Below the pieces are notes generated by a model. The model was not told where the DNA came from and ran no database searches. It saw only the letters and a list, made by a program, of their open reading frames with translations. The translations under genes were made by a program, and so were the position numbers. 64,000 bases of DNA, from the NCBI RefSeq assembly GCF_026230105.1, contig NC_079482.1, forward strand, positions 1,736,001 through 1,800,000. The letters run 5' to 3'. The stretch is from Diorhabda sublineata (lineage: Eukaryota; Arthropoda; Insecta; Coleoptera; Chrysomelidae). Numbering within the stretch: position 1 is the stretch's first letter; every line of letters starts with the position of its first letter. Below are positions 42,001 to 51,739 of this stretch, in pieces.

Positions 42001-45000
42001 GGCAGCTACAGATATTTCGAAAAATCAACCTAAAAGGCTACACGTTTCCAACATTCCATTCAGGTTTAGGGATCCAGATCTTAGAGCGATGTTCGGGGTG
42101 AGTTTTCCTTGAATTTTCCATTAAAACGATCATCGAAAATTCTGTTATAGTTTTTCTATTTTTTCTCTAGACTTAATACGTTTCGAAATACATTTTTTTT
42201 ATTTTATATCAACTACAGGGGGTAAAAGAAATGTAACAACATATTGCGTTCCATTTTTTTTGGTATCTTTTTCGCAACACTGTTTTTGACAGATGACGCG
42301 TGAATCGTGTCAAATGTCATTGTCAAACTTGTTCAGTTTGATTTATAAATCAATCGTGAATCGACTTACGAACGCAAATTATTGAATTTTACCATCAAAA
42401 TTAAGACACTTCTTCCAATTTATGGCCGACCTACTGAAGGAACTATTCGGCAGCTTTTGACCCGATTGGCCTTTTAAAAATCGATGAGATTTTTGACTGG
42501 ACTATTGAAAATCAATATTTCTCAAACTATTGACTGGCCTTCTAAAAATCGATGAGATTTTTGACTGGCCTATTAAAATTCGATGAAATTCCTGAAATTT
42601 TTGACTGGCCTATTAAAAATAGATGAGATTTTTGAAATAATTGACTGGACTATTGAAAATCGATGACATTTTTGAAATAATTGACTGAACTATTGAAAAT
42701 CGATGAGATTTTTGAAATAATTGACTGGACTATTGAAAATCGATGACATTTTTGAAATAATTGACTGGACTATTGAAAATCGATGACATTTTTGAAATAA
42801 TTGACTGGACCATTGAAAATCGATGACATTTTTGAAATAATTAACTGGACTATTGAAAATCGATGACATTTTTGAAATAATTAACTGGACTATTGAAAAT
42901 CGATGACATTTTTGAAATAATTAACTGGACTATTGAAAATCGATGACATTTTTGAAATAATTGACTGGACTATTGAAAATCGATGAGATTTTTGAAATAA
43001 TTAACTGGACTATTGAAAATCTATGACATTTTTGAAATAATTGACTGGACTATTGAAAATCGATGAGATTTTTGAAATAATTGACTGGACTATTGAAAAT
43101 CGATGAGATTTTTGAAATAATTGACTGGACTATTGAAAATCGATGACATTTTTGAAATAATTGACTGGATTATTGAAAATCGATGACATTTTTGAAATAA
43201 TTGACTGGACTATTGAAAATCGATGACATTTTTGAAATAATTGACTGGACTATTGAAAATCGATGAGATTTTTGAAATAATTAACTGGACTATTGAAAAT
43301 CGATGACATTTTTGAAATAATTGACTGGACTATTGAAAATCTATGACATTTTTGAAATAATTGACTGGACTATTGAAAATCGATGAGATTTTTGAAATAA
43401 TTGACTGGACTATTGAAAATCGATGAGATTCTTGAAATAATTAACTGGACTATTGAAAATCGATGACATTTTTGAAATAATTGACTGGACTATTGAAAAT
43501 CGATTTGATTTTTGAAATAATTAACTGGACTATTGAAAATCGATGACATTTTTGAAATAATTGACGACTATTGAAAATCTATGACATTTTTGAAATAATT
43601 GACTGGACTATTGAAAATCGATGAGATTTTTGAAATAATTGACTGGACTATTGAAAATCTATGACATTTTTGAAATAATTGACGACTATTGAAAATCTAT
43701 GACATTTTTGAAATAATTGACTGGACTATTGAAAATCGATGACATTTTTGAAATAATTGACTGGACTATTGAAAATCGATGAGATTTTTGAAATAATTGA
43801 CTGGACTATTGAAAATCGATGAGATTCTTGAAATAATTAACTGGACTATTGAAAATCGATGACATTTTTGAAATAATTGACTGGACTATTGAAAATCGAT
43901 GAGATTTTTGAAATAATTAACTGGACTATTGAAAATCGATGACATTTTTGAAATAATTGACTGGACTATTGAAAATCTATGACATTTTTGAAATAATTGA
44001 CTGGACTATTGAAAATCGATGAGATTTTTGAAATAATTAACTGGACTATTGAAAATCGATGACATTTTTGAAATAATTGACTGGACTATTGAAAATCGAT
44101 GAGATTTTTGAAATAATTAACTGGACTATTGAAAATCGATGACATTTTTGAAATAATTGACTGGACTATTGAAAATCGATGAGATTTTTGAAATAATTGA
44201 CTGGACTATTGAAAATCGATGACATTTTTGAAATAATTAACTGGACTATTGAAAATCGATGACATTTTTGAAATAATTGACTGGACTATTGAAAATCGAT
44301 GAGATTTTTGAAATAATTAACTGGACTATTGAAAATCTATGACATTTTTGAAATAATTGACTGGACTATTGAAAATCGATGAGATTTTTGAAATAATTGA
44401 CTGGACTATTGAAAATCGATGAGATTTTTGAAATAATTGACTGGACTATTGAAAATCGATGACATTTTTGAAATAATTAACTGGACTATTGAAAATCGAT
44501 GACATTTTTGAAATAATTGACTGGACTATTGAAAATCGATGACATTTTTGAAATAATTGACTGGACTATTGAAAATCGATGAGATTTTTGAAATAATTAA
44601 CTGGACTATTGAAAATCGATGACATTTTTGAAATAATTGACTGGACTATTGAAAATCTATGACATTTTTGAAATAATTGACTGGACTATTGAAAATCGAT
44701 GAGATTTTTGAAATAATTGACTGGACTATTGAAAATCGATGAGATTCTTGAAATAATTAACTGGACTATTGAAAATCGATGACATTTTTGAAATAATTGA
44801 CTGGACTATTGAAAATCGATGAGATTTTTGAAATAATTAACTGGACTATTGAAAATCGATGACATTTTTGAAATAATTGACGACTATTGAAAATCTATGA
44901 CATTTTTGAAATAATTGACTGGACTATTGAAAATCGATGAGATTTTTGAAATAATTGACTGGACTATTGAAAATCTATGACATTTTTGAAATAATTGACG

Positions 45001-48000
45001 ACTATTGAAAATCTATGACATTTTTGAAATAATTGACTGGACTATTGAAAATCGATGACATTTTTGAAATAATTGACTGGACTATTGAAAATCGATGAGA
45101 TTTTTGAAATAATTGACTGGACTATTGAAAATCGATGAGATTCTTGAAATAATTAACTGGACTATTGAAAATCGATGACATTTTTGAAATAATTGACTGG
45201 ACTATTGAAAATCGATGACATTTTTGAAATAATTGACTGGACTATTGAAAATCGATGAGATTTTTGAAATAATTAACTGGACTATTGAAAATCGATGACA
45301 TTTTTGAAATAATTGACTGGACTATTGAAAATCTATGACATTTTTGAAATAATTGACTGGACTATTGAAAATCGATGAGATTTTTGAAATAATTGACTGG
45401 ACTATTGAAAATCGATGAGATTCTTGAAATAATTAACTGGACTATTGAAAATCGATGACATTTTTGAAATAATTGACTGGACTATTGAAAATCGATTTGA
45501 TTTTTGAAATAATTAACTGGACTATTGAAAATCGATGACATTTTTGAAATAATTGACGACTATTGAAAATCTATGACATTTTTGAAATAATTGACTGGAC
45601 TATTGAAAATCGATGAGATTTTTGAAATAATTGACTGGACTATTGAAAATCTATGACATTTTTGAAATAATTGACGACTATTGAAAATCTATGACATTTT
45701 TGAAATAATTGACTGGACTATTGAAAATCGATGACATTTTTGAAATAATTGACTGGACTATTGAAAATCGATGAGATTTTTGAAATAATTGACTGGACTA
45801 TTGAAAATCGATGAGATTCTTGAAATAATTAACTGGACTATTGAAAATCGATGACATTTTTGAAATAATTGACTGGACTATTGAAAATCGATGAGATTTT
45901 TGAAATAATTAACTGGACTATTGAAAATCGATGACATTTTTGAAATAATTGACTGGACTATTGAAAATCTATGACATTTTTGAAATAATTGACTGGACTA
46001 TTGAAAATCGATGAGATTTTTGAAATAATTAACTGGACTATTGAAAATCGATGACATTTTTGAAATAATTGACTGGACTATTGAAAATCGATGAGATTTT
46101 TGAAATAATTAACTGGACTATTGAAAATCGATGACATTTTTGAAATAATTGACTGGACTATTGAAAATCGATGAGATTTTTGAAATAATTGACTGGACTA
46201 TTGAAAATCGATGACATTTTTGAAATAATTAACTGGACTATTGAAAATCGATGACATTTTTGAAATAATTGACTGGACTATTGAAAATCGATGAGATTTT
46301 TGAAATAATTAACTGGACTATTGAAAATCTATGACATTTTTGAAATAATTGACTGGACTATTGAAAATCGATGAGATTTTTGAAATAATTGACTGGACTA
46401 TTGAAAATCGATGAGATTTTTGAAATAATTGACTGGACTATTGAAAATCGATGACATTTTTGAAATAATTAACTGGACTATTGAAAATCGATGACATTTT
46501 TGAAATAATTGACTGGACTATTGAAAATCGATGACATTTTTGAAATAATTGACTGGACTATTGAAAATCGATGAGATTTTTGAAATAATTAACTGGACTA
46601 TTGAAAATCGATGACATTTTTGAAATAATTGACTGGACTATTGAAAATCTATGACATTTTTGAAATAATTGACTGGACTATTGAAAATCGATGAGATTTT
46701 TGAAATAATTGACTGGACTATTGAAAATCGATGAGATTCTTGAAATAATTAACTGGACTATTGAAAATCGATGACATTTTTGAAATAATTGACTGGACTA
46801 TTGAAAATCGATGAGATTTTTGAAATAATTAACTGGACTATTGAAAATCGATGACATTTTTGAAATAATTGACGACTATTGAAAATCTATGACATTTTTG
46901 AAATAATTGACTGGACTATTGAAAATCGATGAGATTTTTGAAATAATTGACTGGACTATTGAAAATCTATGACATTTTTGAAATAATTGACGACTATTGA
47001 AAATCTATGACATTTTTGAAATAATTGACTGGACTATTGAAAATCGATGACATTTTTGAAATAATTGACTGGACTATTGAAAATCGATGAGATTTTTGAA
47101 ATAATTGACTGGACTATTGAAAATCGATGAGATTCTTGAAATAATTAACTGGACTATTGAAAATCGATGACATTTTTGAAATAATTGACTGGACTATTGA
47201 AAATCGATGAGATTTTTGAAATAATTAACTGGACTATTGAAAATCGATGACATTTTTGAAATAATTGACGACTATTGAAAATCTATGACATTTTTGAAAT
47301 AATTGACTGGACTATTGAAAATCGATGAGATTTTTGAAATAATTGACTGGACTATTGAAAATCGATGAGATTTTTGAAATAATTGACTGGACTATTGAAA
47401 ATCGATGACATTTTTGAAATAATTGACTGGATTATTGAAAATCGATGACATTTTTGAAATAATTGACTGGACTATTGAAAATCGATGAGATTTTTGAAAT
47501 AATTAACTGGACTATTGAAAATCGATGACATTTTTGAAATAATTGACTGGACTATTGAAAATCGATGAGATTTTTGAAATAATTAACTGGACTATTGAAA
47601 ATCGATGACATTTTTGAAATAATTAACTGGACTATTGAAAATCGATGACATTTTTGAAATAATTGACTGGACTATTGAAAATCGATGACATTTTTGAAAT
47701 AATTGACTGGATTATTGAAAATCGATGACATTTTTGAAATAATTGACTGGACTATTGAAAATCGATGAGATTTTTGAAATAATTAACTGGACTATTGAAA
47801 ATCGATGACATTTTTGAAATAATTGACTGGACTATTGAAAATCGATGAGATTTTTGAAATAATTGACTGGACTATTGAAAATCGATGACATTTTTGAAAT
47901 AATTGACTGGACTATTGAAAATCGATGACATTTTTGAAATAATTGACTGGATTATTGAAAATCGATGATATTTTTGAAATAATTGATTGGACTATTGAAA

Positions 48001-48706
48001 ATCGATGACATTTTTGAAATAATTGACTGGATTATTGAAAATCGATGACATTTTTGAAATAATTGACTGGACTATTGAAAATCGATGACATTTTTGAAAT
48101 AATTGACTGGACTATTGAAAATCGATGACATTTTTTAAATAATTGACTGGACTATTGAAAATCGATGACATTTTTTAAATAATTGACTGGACTATTGAAA
48201 ATCGATGACATTTTTGAAATAATTGACTAGATTATTGAAAATCGATGAGATTTTTGAAATAATTGACTGGACTATTGAAAATCGATGACATTTTTGAAAT
48301 TAATTTTCCAATAGATGAAAATCTAGACGTTAGTCATTTCTATATACAATCTCGCTTTCCCGAATGTTCGATTTCCTGGAAATCTCTTAATTTGCCGTAA
48401 CCAACCAACCAAAAAAACAATATAAACAGTTCACAAAAAAACAAAAGAATTAGCCGACATTTAGATGTATGTAAATACAGTAGGCGCCTTCGCCAAACTT
48501 AAGCATCGAGTAACGTAATCGAACAGGGCCGGCTTCGTGGTCTTTATCAGTGGACGAATCGTAACGATATATATTTGAATGAATTTTTTGAATTTGAATA
48601 ATTTTATAGTAATTTCTGTTTTTCTTATTATGACTGCATGTTTTTATTGCAGCAATTTGGCCCAATTTTAGATGTAGAAATAATTTTCAACGAACGTGGA
48701 TCTAAG
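12041..48706 (+). CDS. Rbfox1: Rbfox (fox-1/A2bp1) RNA-binding splicing regulator, 5' part
   Basis: Exons 12041-12052, 41567-41863, 41924-42097 and 48653-48706 join in phase 0 throughout to 179 codons. The protein starts MYYPHMVQTGMTAPFPG, continues through a proline/alanine-rich low-complexity region and reaches the RRM at PKRLHVSNIPFRFRDPDLR, then QFGPILDVEIIFNERGSK. The last two blocks are nearly identical to vertebrate RBFOX1, which makes the identity secure. Family knowledge: Rbfox binds UGCAUG in pre-mRNA and controls alternative splicing in neurons and muscle; it acts mainly in the nucleus. RNP2 (LHVSNIPF) is present; RNP1 (GFGFVTF) and everything beyond was not found before the right edge, so the gene continues outside. 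Introns are 29.5 kb, 60 nt, 6.6 kb and more than 15 kb and are mostly satellite DNA. Confidence 0.9.
12053..13985. other. Start of Rbfox intron 1, non-repetitive
   Basis: AT-rich intron with no second gene seen. A TCAGTTCGTT initiator-like match at about 13460, preceded by GC-richer sequence, could mark an internal promoter, but no first exon could be defined. Confidence 0.4.
13985..18946. repeat. 171-bp satellite array, about 29 monomers, with higher-order blocks
   Basis: Monomers begin tgtcaaatctttacgtagat at 14146, 14317, 14488 and every 171 bp to 18763, with a degenerate first copy near 13990 and a 10-base stub at the end. The core is ttccaacgcgcgtatgtgcg followed by accacagaactcatcctaag. 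Four sequence variants (A: agagc/ttttggg; B: atagc/gcatatg/ttttagg; C: ttttaag/ttcgagg; D: caacgttcg/gtttgtg) allow the order to be read. The first copy is diverged and lacks about 19 bp, as usual at an array edge. No ORF. Confidence 0.95.
18960..20450. other. Intron DNA with scattered repeat ends, no gene
   Basis: Contains acaccctgtata near 19105, atacagggtgtttcat near 19350 and actctgtatatt near 19447, the terminal motif of many insect short elements, but I could not pair them into a defined element. Otherwise AT-rich with no supported ORF. Confidence 0.4.
20380..21300. repeat. ~302-bp tandem repeat, three copies
   Basis: Copies start catgtatttttgYccgaaaa at 20467, 20768 and 21071. Each carries cctagtaactgataagtttt, ttgttttacaacgttgc and gaagatacaataaatttata. 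The copies are nearly identical, indicating recent duplication. Confidence 0.9.
21341..21637. mobile_element. MITE-like element with long inverted repeats
   Basis: The ends are tatacggggtgtctc and, inverted, tatacagggtgtttcc. Inside, tagaaaactgaaaaatattt ggggttgctcagta (21379-21415) is repeated as its reverse complement at about 21557-21597. The length is about 297 bp with no coding capacity, so it is a non-autonomous element. The central part holds an unpaired section near 21430-21540. Confidence 0.75.
21640..22080. other. Intron DNA between MITE and 192-bp array
   Basis: AT-rich; one more atacagggtgttacaatg terminal motif at about 21826. No gene seen. Confidence 0.4.
22085..25545. repeat. 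192-bp satellite array, about 18 monomers
   Basis: The block gagactagctccgcgaagag recurs at 22162, 22354, 22546, 22738 and onward every 192 bp. Each monomer also has gatattcgaggtcagaaaaa, cactacacttaactaattta and taactccgccaaacaaactc. Variants (Attctcg/attgtcg, caccgtttaat/cactatttac) are interspersed, and the middle part is the most uniform. The outer copies are more diverged, the last breaking off after gtttatata. Confidence 0.95.
25546..26740. other. Intron DNA with unclassified repeat relics
   Basis: Contains tacgagggttgtttctgaag near 25893 and aacaccctgtatt near 25946, both typical edges of insect repeats, and a passage near 26020-26150 that looks like broken coding sequence of an element but could not be assigned. 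No host gene seen. Confidence 0.35.
26740..26905 (+). pseudogene. LINE reverse-transcriptase relic (RVPQGSVL motif)
   Basis: From 26746 the + strand reads RVPQGSVLDPL, matching the GVPQGSVLGP motif of non-LTR retrotransposon RT. After a frameshift it continues with an FINDI-like block and ICLFAHDTS, corresponding to the FADDT catalytic block with its first Asp replaced by His. The fragment is frameshifted and inactive. Confidence 0.75.
27080..29090. repeat. 93-bp purine-rich minisatellite, about 21 units
   Basis: Unit: aatcagcaaaaaccaaagac, caaaagaaaatgaaaaaatc, agcgaagaaaatcagcaaaa, then agaccaaaagaaatcaagaa and gattagcgaag. The + strand is dominated by A and G. Because 93 is divisible by three, long open frames arise (183 aa at 27110-27661, 234 aa at 27658-28362) reading KKISKNQRPKENEKISEENQ and then QKDQKKSRRLA. 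Small indels break the frame repeatedly, units of about 54 bp occur near 28320-28510 and 28690-28800, and the array sits in an intron. I treat it as non-coding. Confidence 0.9.
29555..29860 (-). pseudogene. LINE C-terminal (zinc-knuckle-like) relic
   Basis: On the minus strand the open frame from 29845 down to 29558 contains GIADHVICECSTLTLERFKH then LGKP, which resembles the ETxxHIxCxCxxLxxxRxxxLG block near the C-terminus of Jockey/I-type LINE polyproteins. No start and no RT domain are attached, so it is a fragment. Its 5' portion (CKTWCTSPEE) overlaps the 223-bp tandem unit that follows. Confidence 0.55.
29800..30935. repeat. 223-bp tandem repeat, five copies, derived from LINE sequence
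   Basis: The marker tggtccaatactcggtag occurs at 29851, 30074, 30297, 30520 and 30743, exactly 223 bp apart. Copies differ at only a few positions (agatct/agttct, ttctgg/tttggg changes). The unit overlaps the LINE C-terminal relic on its left, and on the minus strand reads as coding-like sequence, so it seems to be a tandemly amplified piece of a retrotransposon. Confidence 0.92.
30936..32085. other. Intron DNA with a GC-rich island at about 31340-31600
   Basis: The GC-rich stretch includes cccgggaaagggcgcaaaat and short open frames on the + strand that I do not recognise. It could be a cryptic promoter or leader exon of Rbfox, or a captured repeat. The sequence after it (to about 31950) is GC-moderate and non-repetitive. 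Confidence 0.35.
32090..36365. repeat. 170-bp satellite array, about 25 monomers, with 6- and 12-mer blocks
   Basis: Each monomer has ggattgagctgaaattttag, gattgtttgtagaaaaaaat, aggggctttcgaacttgttc and caaaaacatatcc. Period is 170 bp throughout. Recurring 61-codon minus-strand frames appear only because two monomers happen to lack stops. Rare variants mark larger blocks: ggtccataga at 33833 and 35873 (2040 bp), atggagctgaa at 34270 and 35290 (1020 bp). The sequence is unrelated to the 171-bp array despite the near-equal length. Confidence 0.95.
36390..37500. other. Intron DNA, no gene seen
   Basis: Mixed AT-rich sequence; a short GC-richer patch near 36945-37030. No supported feature. Confidence 0.35.
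37500..37780 (+). pseudogene. LINE reverse-transcriptase relic (DISKAFDRVW motif)
   Basis: At 37711-37749 the + strand reads LDISKAFDRVWND, the RT motif A block of non-LTR retrotransposons including its catalytic Asp. Upstream coding-like fragments in shifting frames (37510-37700) and the abrupt loss of similarity afterwards show a truncated, frameshifted copy. The 87-codon minus-strand frame here is a shadow. Confidence 0.7.
37781..38340. other. Intron DNA, no gene seen
   Basis: No supported ORF or repeat. Confidence 0.35.
38350..39415. repeat. 213-bp tandem repeat, five copies, partly dimeric
   Basis: The block aattacaaaatattgaatt starts at 38360, 38573, 38786, 38999 and 39212, 213 bp apart. 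Each copy has aaaatgttgttgcacatcca and ccaagaaactcgtcgaaacg. Copies 1 and 3 share caactgttc and gtatcaaatg, copies 2, 4 and 5 share caattattc and gaatca, so the array grew as a 426-bp dimer. Confidence 0.92.
39416..40015. other. Intron DNA between arrays
   Basis: Contains an unrecognised minus-strand frame at 39583-39804 that may be the residue of an element. No host gene seen. Confidence 0.3.
40020..41500. repeat. ~260-bp tandem repeat, interrupted by an insertion
   Basis: Copies start gattattgtgctgattgaga at about 40023, 40264, 40525 and 40785. Each carries aatcgactcgaattacacgt, ctatagttaatatttactat and caacctatcggtgattgtag. The array stops at about 40884, resumes as a diverged copy at about 41295-41500, and ends about 65 bases before Rbfox exon 2. 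The 410 bp between are unrelated, GC-richer DNA. Confidence 0.88.
40885..41290. mobile_element. Insertion of unknown type within the 260-bp array
   Basis: Non-repeat sequence that splits the array, starting near gttgcgcaaaggacgg and ending before gagttccaaaatcag. It includes gcgcaacgtactag, a short inverted match to the left end, and a GC-rich gcgcgcgtttggttcg. No coding capacity. An inserted element is the simplest reading, but boundaries are approximate. Confidence 0.4.
41567..41863 (+). CDS. Rbfox1: Rbfox coding exon 2 (Pro/Ala-rich N-terminal region)
   Basis: 99 codons after acceptor attgttgcag, starting HMVQTGMTAPFPGAATATP. GC-rich and rich in Pro, Ala, Gly and Thr, typical of the disordered N-terminus of Rbfox. 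The donor aac|gtaagt is at 41864. A second good donor, cca|gtaagc at 41783, would shorten the exon to 72 codons, still phase 0. The reverse strand shows long open frames here, which are shadows of the GC-rich codon use. Confidence 0.85.
41864..41923 (+). other. 60-nt Rbfox intron 2, in frame and stop-free
   Basis: The intron gtaagt...ttttcag is 60 nt. Read through, it adds 20 codons starting VSLKTKKNLRICFF without a stop and rejoins exon 3 in frame. Retention would therefore produce a full-length variant protein. Size is near the minimum for insect introns. Confidence 0.75.
41924..42097 (+). CDS. Rbfox1: Rbfox coding exon 3 (start of RRM, RNP2)
   Basis: 58 codons from DNDNGSSVPPPTSESSDG through NQPKRLHVSNIPFRFRDP and DLRAMFG. 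Acceptor ggttttcag ends at 41923; donor ggg|gtgagt at 42098, phase 0. It holds the first beta strand and RNP2 of the RRM and the start of helix 1, and the residues PKRLHVSNIPFRFRDPDLR agree with vertebrate RBFOX. Confidence 0.95.
42215..42480 (+). pseudogene. Transposon relic with HTH-like motif (DUF4817-like)
   Basis: The + strand near 42370-42475 reads RTQIIEFYHQN, then after a frameshift PIYGRPTEGTIRQLLTRL. This is the pattern of the N-terminal helix-turn-helix region shared by insect mariner-related and DUF4817 element proteins (IIEFYYQN...GRPxxxTIRxLxxxF). It is broken and directly abuts the start of the 40-bp array. Family assignment is from memory. Confidence 0.5.
42480..48300. repeat. 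40-bp minisatellite, about 143 units, with a 1992-bp higher-order block
   Basis: Unit: ttgactggactattgaaaat followed by cgatgacatttttgaaataa. Variants are gac/gag, ttgac/ttaac, cgatg/ctatg, tttttg/ttcttg and a 38-bp unit ttgacgactatt. The first 170 bp (42480-42650) have the shorter 31-bp form gactggcctattaaaaatcg seen again beyond exon 4. The array fills nearly all of intron 3 and ends about 350 bp before the 54-nt exon. Confidence 0.97.
48301..48652. other. Unique sequence at the end of Rbfox intron 3
   Basis: About 350 bp of non-repetitive intron ahead of the 54-nt exon, with a pyrimidine-rich end and the TGCATG at 48635. Confidence 0.6.
48635..48640 (+). promoter_or_regulatory. TGCATG Rbfox binding site next to the 54-nt exon
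   Basis: The hexamer ends 12 nt before the exon, between the probable branch region and the acceptor. In vertebrates Rbfox bound just upstream of an exon usually represses it, and Rbfox genes autoregulate RRM exons. The motif is seen directly; the role is inferred. Confidence 0.6.
48653..48706 (+). CDS. Rbfox1: Rbfox 54-nt RRM exon (exon 4)
   Basis: Exactly 54 nt, 18 codons QFGPILDVEIIFNERGSK, with acceptor tttttattgcag and donor aag|gtatgt. Vertebrate RBFOX genes also encode this peptide in a 54-nt exon, so intron positions are conserved. Skipping would keep frame but remove part of the RRM. A TGCATG lies at 48635-48640. Confidence 0.95.
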
Positions 48707-48895
48707 GTATGTAAAATTTTTTTATAATTATAATGAAATCAATATAAAATTTATTTATTTTCGAGCCAGCTATGTTGCTATTAAATTAACTAGTTTATTT
48801 TAGTTTTTAGATAAAATAATCATTTAATTTTTAAAAAGGAAATAAACGCGGATACACTAATTTGAAAAAATTACCATTTTCGATATATTCCTAAT
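48707..48895. other. Start of Rbfox intron 4
   Basis: Unique AT-rich intron sequence after the consensus donor gtatgt; no further exon seen. Confidence 0.5.
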
Positions 48896-50965
48896 TGATT
48901 TTTTGATTTTTGAAAATGAAGATATTCGATTATTTGACTAGCCTATTAAAAATCGGAGAGGTTTTTCAAACTATTGACTTGCCTATTGCAAATTTATGAA
49001 ATTTTCGAAATAATTCACTGGCATTTTACAAATAGATGTGATTTTTGACTGGACTATTACAAACAATGAAATTTTTCGAATAATTGACTGGATTATTAAA
49101 ATTCGATGAAATTTTTGAAATAATTGACTGGTCTTTTAAAAAAACGATAAATATTTTTGACTGGCCTATTAAAAGTCTATGAAATTTTTCGAATAATTTA
49201 TTGGACTATTAAAATTCGATGATATTCCTGAAATTTTTGACTGGATTATTAAAATTCGATTAGATTTTTGACTGGCCTATTAAAATCAATGAAATTTTTC
49301 GAATAATTGACTGGATTATTAAAATTCGATGAAATTCCTGAAATTTTTGACTGGCCTATTAAAAATCGATGAGATTTTTGACTGGCCTATTAAAATCAAT
49401 GAAATTCCTGAAATTTTTGACTGGCCTATTAAAAATCGATGAGATTTTTGACTGGCTTATTAAAATTCGATGAGATTTTTGACTGGACTATTAAAATTCG
49501 ATGAGAATTTTGACTGGCCTATTAAAATCAATGAAATTTTTTAAATATTTGACTGAATTATTAAAATTCAATGAGATTTTTGACTGGATTATTAAAATTC
49601 GTTGAGATTTTTGACTGGACTATTAAAATACGATGAGATTTTAGACTGGACTATTAAAAATCAATGAAATTTTTGACTGGCCTATTAAAAATCGATGAGA
49701 TTTTTGACTGGCTTATTAAAATTCGATGAGATTTTTGACTGGACTATTAAAATTCGATGAGATTTTTGACTGGACTATTAAAATTCGATGAGAATTTTGA
49801 CTGGCCTATTAAAATCAATGAAATTTTTTAAATATTTGACTGGATTATTAAAATTCAATGAGATTTTTGACTGGATTATTAAAATTCGTTGAGATTTTTG
49901 ACTGGACTATTAAAATACGATGAGATTTTAGACTGGACTATTAAAAATCAATGAAATTTTTGACTGGCCTATTAAAAATCGATGAGATTTTTGACTGGCT
50001 TATTAAAATTCGATGAGATTTTTGACTGGACTATTAAAATTCGATGAGATTTTTGACTGGCTTATTAAAATTCGATAAGAATTTTGACTGGCCTATTAAA
50101 ATTCGATGAGATTTTTGACTGGCTTATTAAAATTCGATGAGATTTTTGACTGGCTTATTAAAATTCGATAAGAATTTTGACTGGCCTATTAAAATTCGAT
50201 GAGATTTTTGACTGGCTTATTAAAATTCGATGAGATTTTTGACTGGCTTATTAAAATTCGATAAGAATTTTGACTGGCCTATTAAAATCAATGAAATTTT
50301 TTAAATATTTGACTGGATTATTAAAATTCAATGAGATTTTTGACTGGCTTATTAAAATTCGATGAGAATTTTGACTGGCCTATTAAAATCAATGATATTT
50401 TTTAAATATTTGACTGGATTATTAAAATTCAATGAGATTTTTGACTGGATTATTAAAATTCGTTGAGATTTTTGACTGGATTATTAAAATTCGTTGAGAT
50501 TTTTGACTGGACTATTAAAAATCGATGAGATTTTTGACTGGACTATTAAAATTCGATGAGATTTTGACTGGCCTATTAAAATTCGATGAGATTTTTGACT
50601 GGCCTATTAAAATCAATGAAATTTTTTAAATATTTGACTGGATTATTAAAATTCAATGAGATTTTTGACTGGATTATTAAAATTCGATGAGATTTTTGAC
50701 TGGACTATTAAAATTCGATGAGATTTTAGACTGGACTATTAAAAATCAATGAAATGTTTGACTGGCCTATTAAAAATCGATGAGATTTTTGACTGGCTTA
50801 TTAAAATCAATGAAATTTTTCGAATAATTGACTGGATTATTAAAATTCGATGAAATTCCTGAAATTTTTGACTGGACTATTGAAAATCGATGAGATTTTT
50901 GAAATAATTAACTGGACTATTAAAAATCAATGAGATTTTTGAAATAATTGAATTGTTTCTTACAT
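48895..50965. repeat. 31-bp minisatellite, about 65 degenerate units
   Basis: Unit: tttgactggcttattaaaat then tcgatgagatt, with c/t/a variants and longer units including gaaatttttcgaataattga. It shares the core gactggMctattRaaaatcg with the 40-bp array on the other side of exon 4, so both derive from one ancestor. Blocks of several units are themselves repeated (for example the section from about 49430 recurs from about 49680). Confidence 0.9.
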
Positions 50966-51280
50966 GTTTTTTCACAACAATATGTTACGAAACGAACAGT
51001 GCATTTTGCAGTGAATGCGTCTGTGAAGGTTCCAAAAATATCCTCTGTCAATATTAATGATTTCATAAAAATAAACTAGAATAATATTTTCGAATTTTAA
51101 CATGAGTAATAAATAAAAAGAAATATTCAAATATTAGTTACAAGTTTTTAAAATTTTGAAAATTGCACGAAATCTCTAAAATTAAAATGTTGACATATTT
51201 CTATACAGGTTAAAAATTTAACAAAAAAGTTTTTTTCAGTAACAGTAATTTGATGAATATTTTCAAAATTTTTCAATAAC
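50966..51280. other. Intron DNA, no gene seen
   Basis: AT-rich, non-repetitive. Confidence 0.35.
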
Positions 51281-51500
51281 TTCTGTCACAATTGACATTG
51301 TACAAGAAATTATCGAAAAGAATCGATTATTATTGGTAGAAAATCGTTGATCTACATGAAACTATTTTTGATTTTTAAAATTTCATGAGATTCACTATTA
51401 TTTTTCAATTTTCTCAATGACAGCTGTCAAAATTGACATTGACAAATATAATTATCGAAAATAATCGAAGTATTTCTCGACAAAATCGATTGTGACTTGA
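51280..51500. repeat. Orphan copy of the ~199.5-bp repeat
   Basis: A diverged monomer containing aatcgattattattggtaga, catgaaactatttttgattt and ctcaatgacagctgtcaaaa, 3.3 kb before the main array. It shows the family was present on both sides of the intervening 141-bp array. Confidence 0.8.
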
Positions 51501-51739
51501 AAAGTATCGATTATTGGTGATATAAAATCGATTATCTAATGGAAGTTATCTTTATTTTCGATCGATCGATTAACTAATAGACGATTGAGTTATTTTTGAG
51601 AACCTTTAAGTAACTATCGAAAAATTTTTAGTATACCGTCACCCTAGTAGATTGTTTTAAGGGTCGTGGTACACGGAAAGCCCTTAGATCGTGTCTCACA
51701 AGTTTCCCTCGAAACTCTCCCGACAAAATAGAAGCATGA

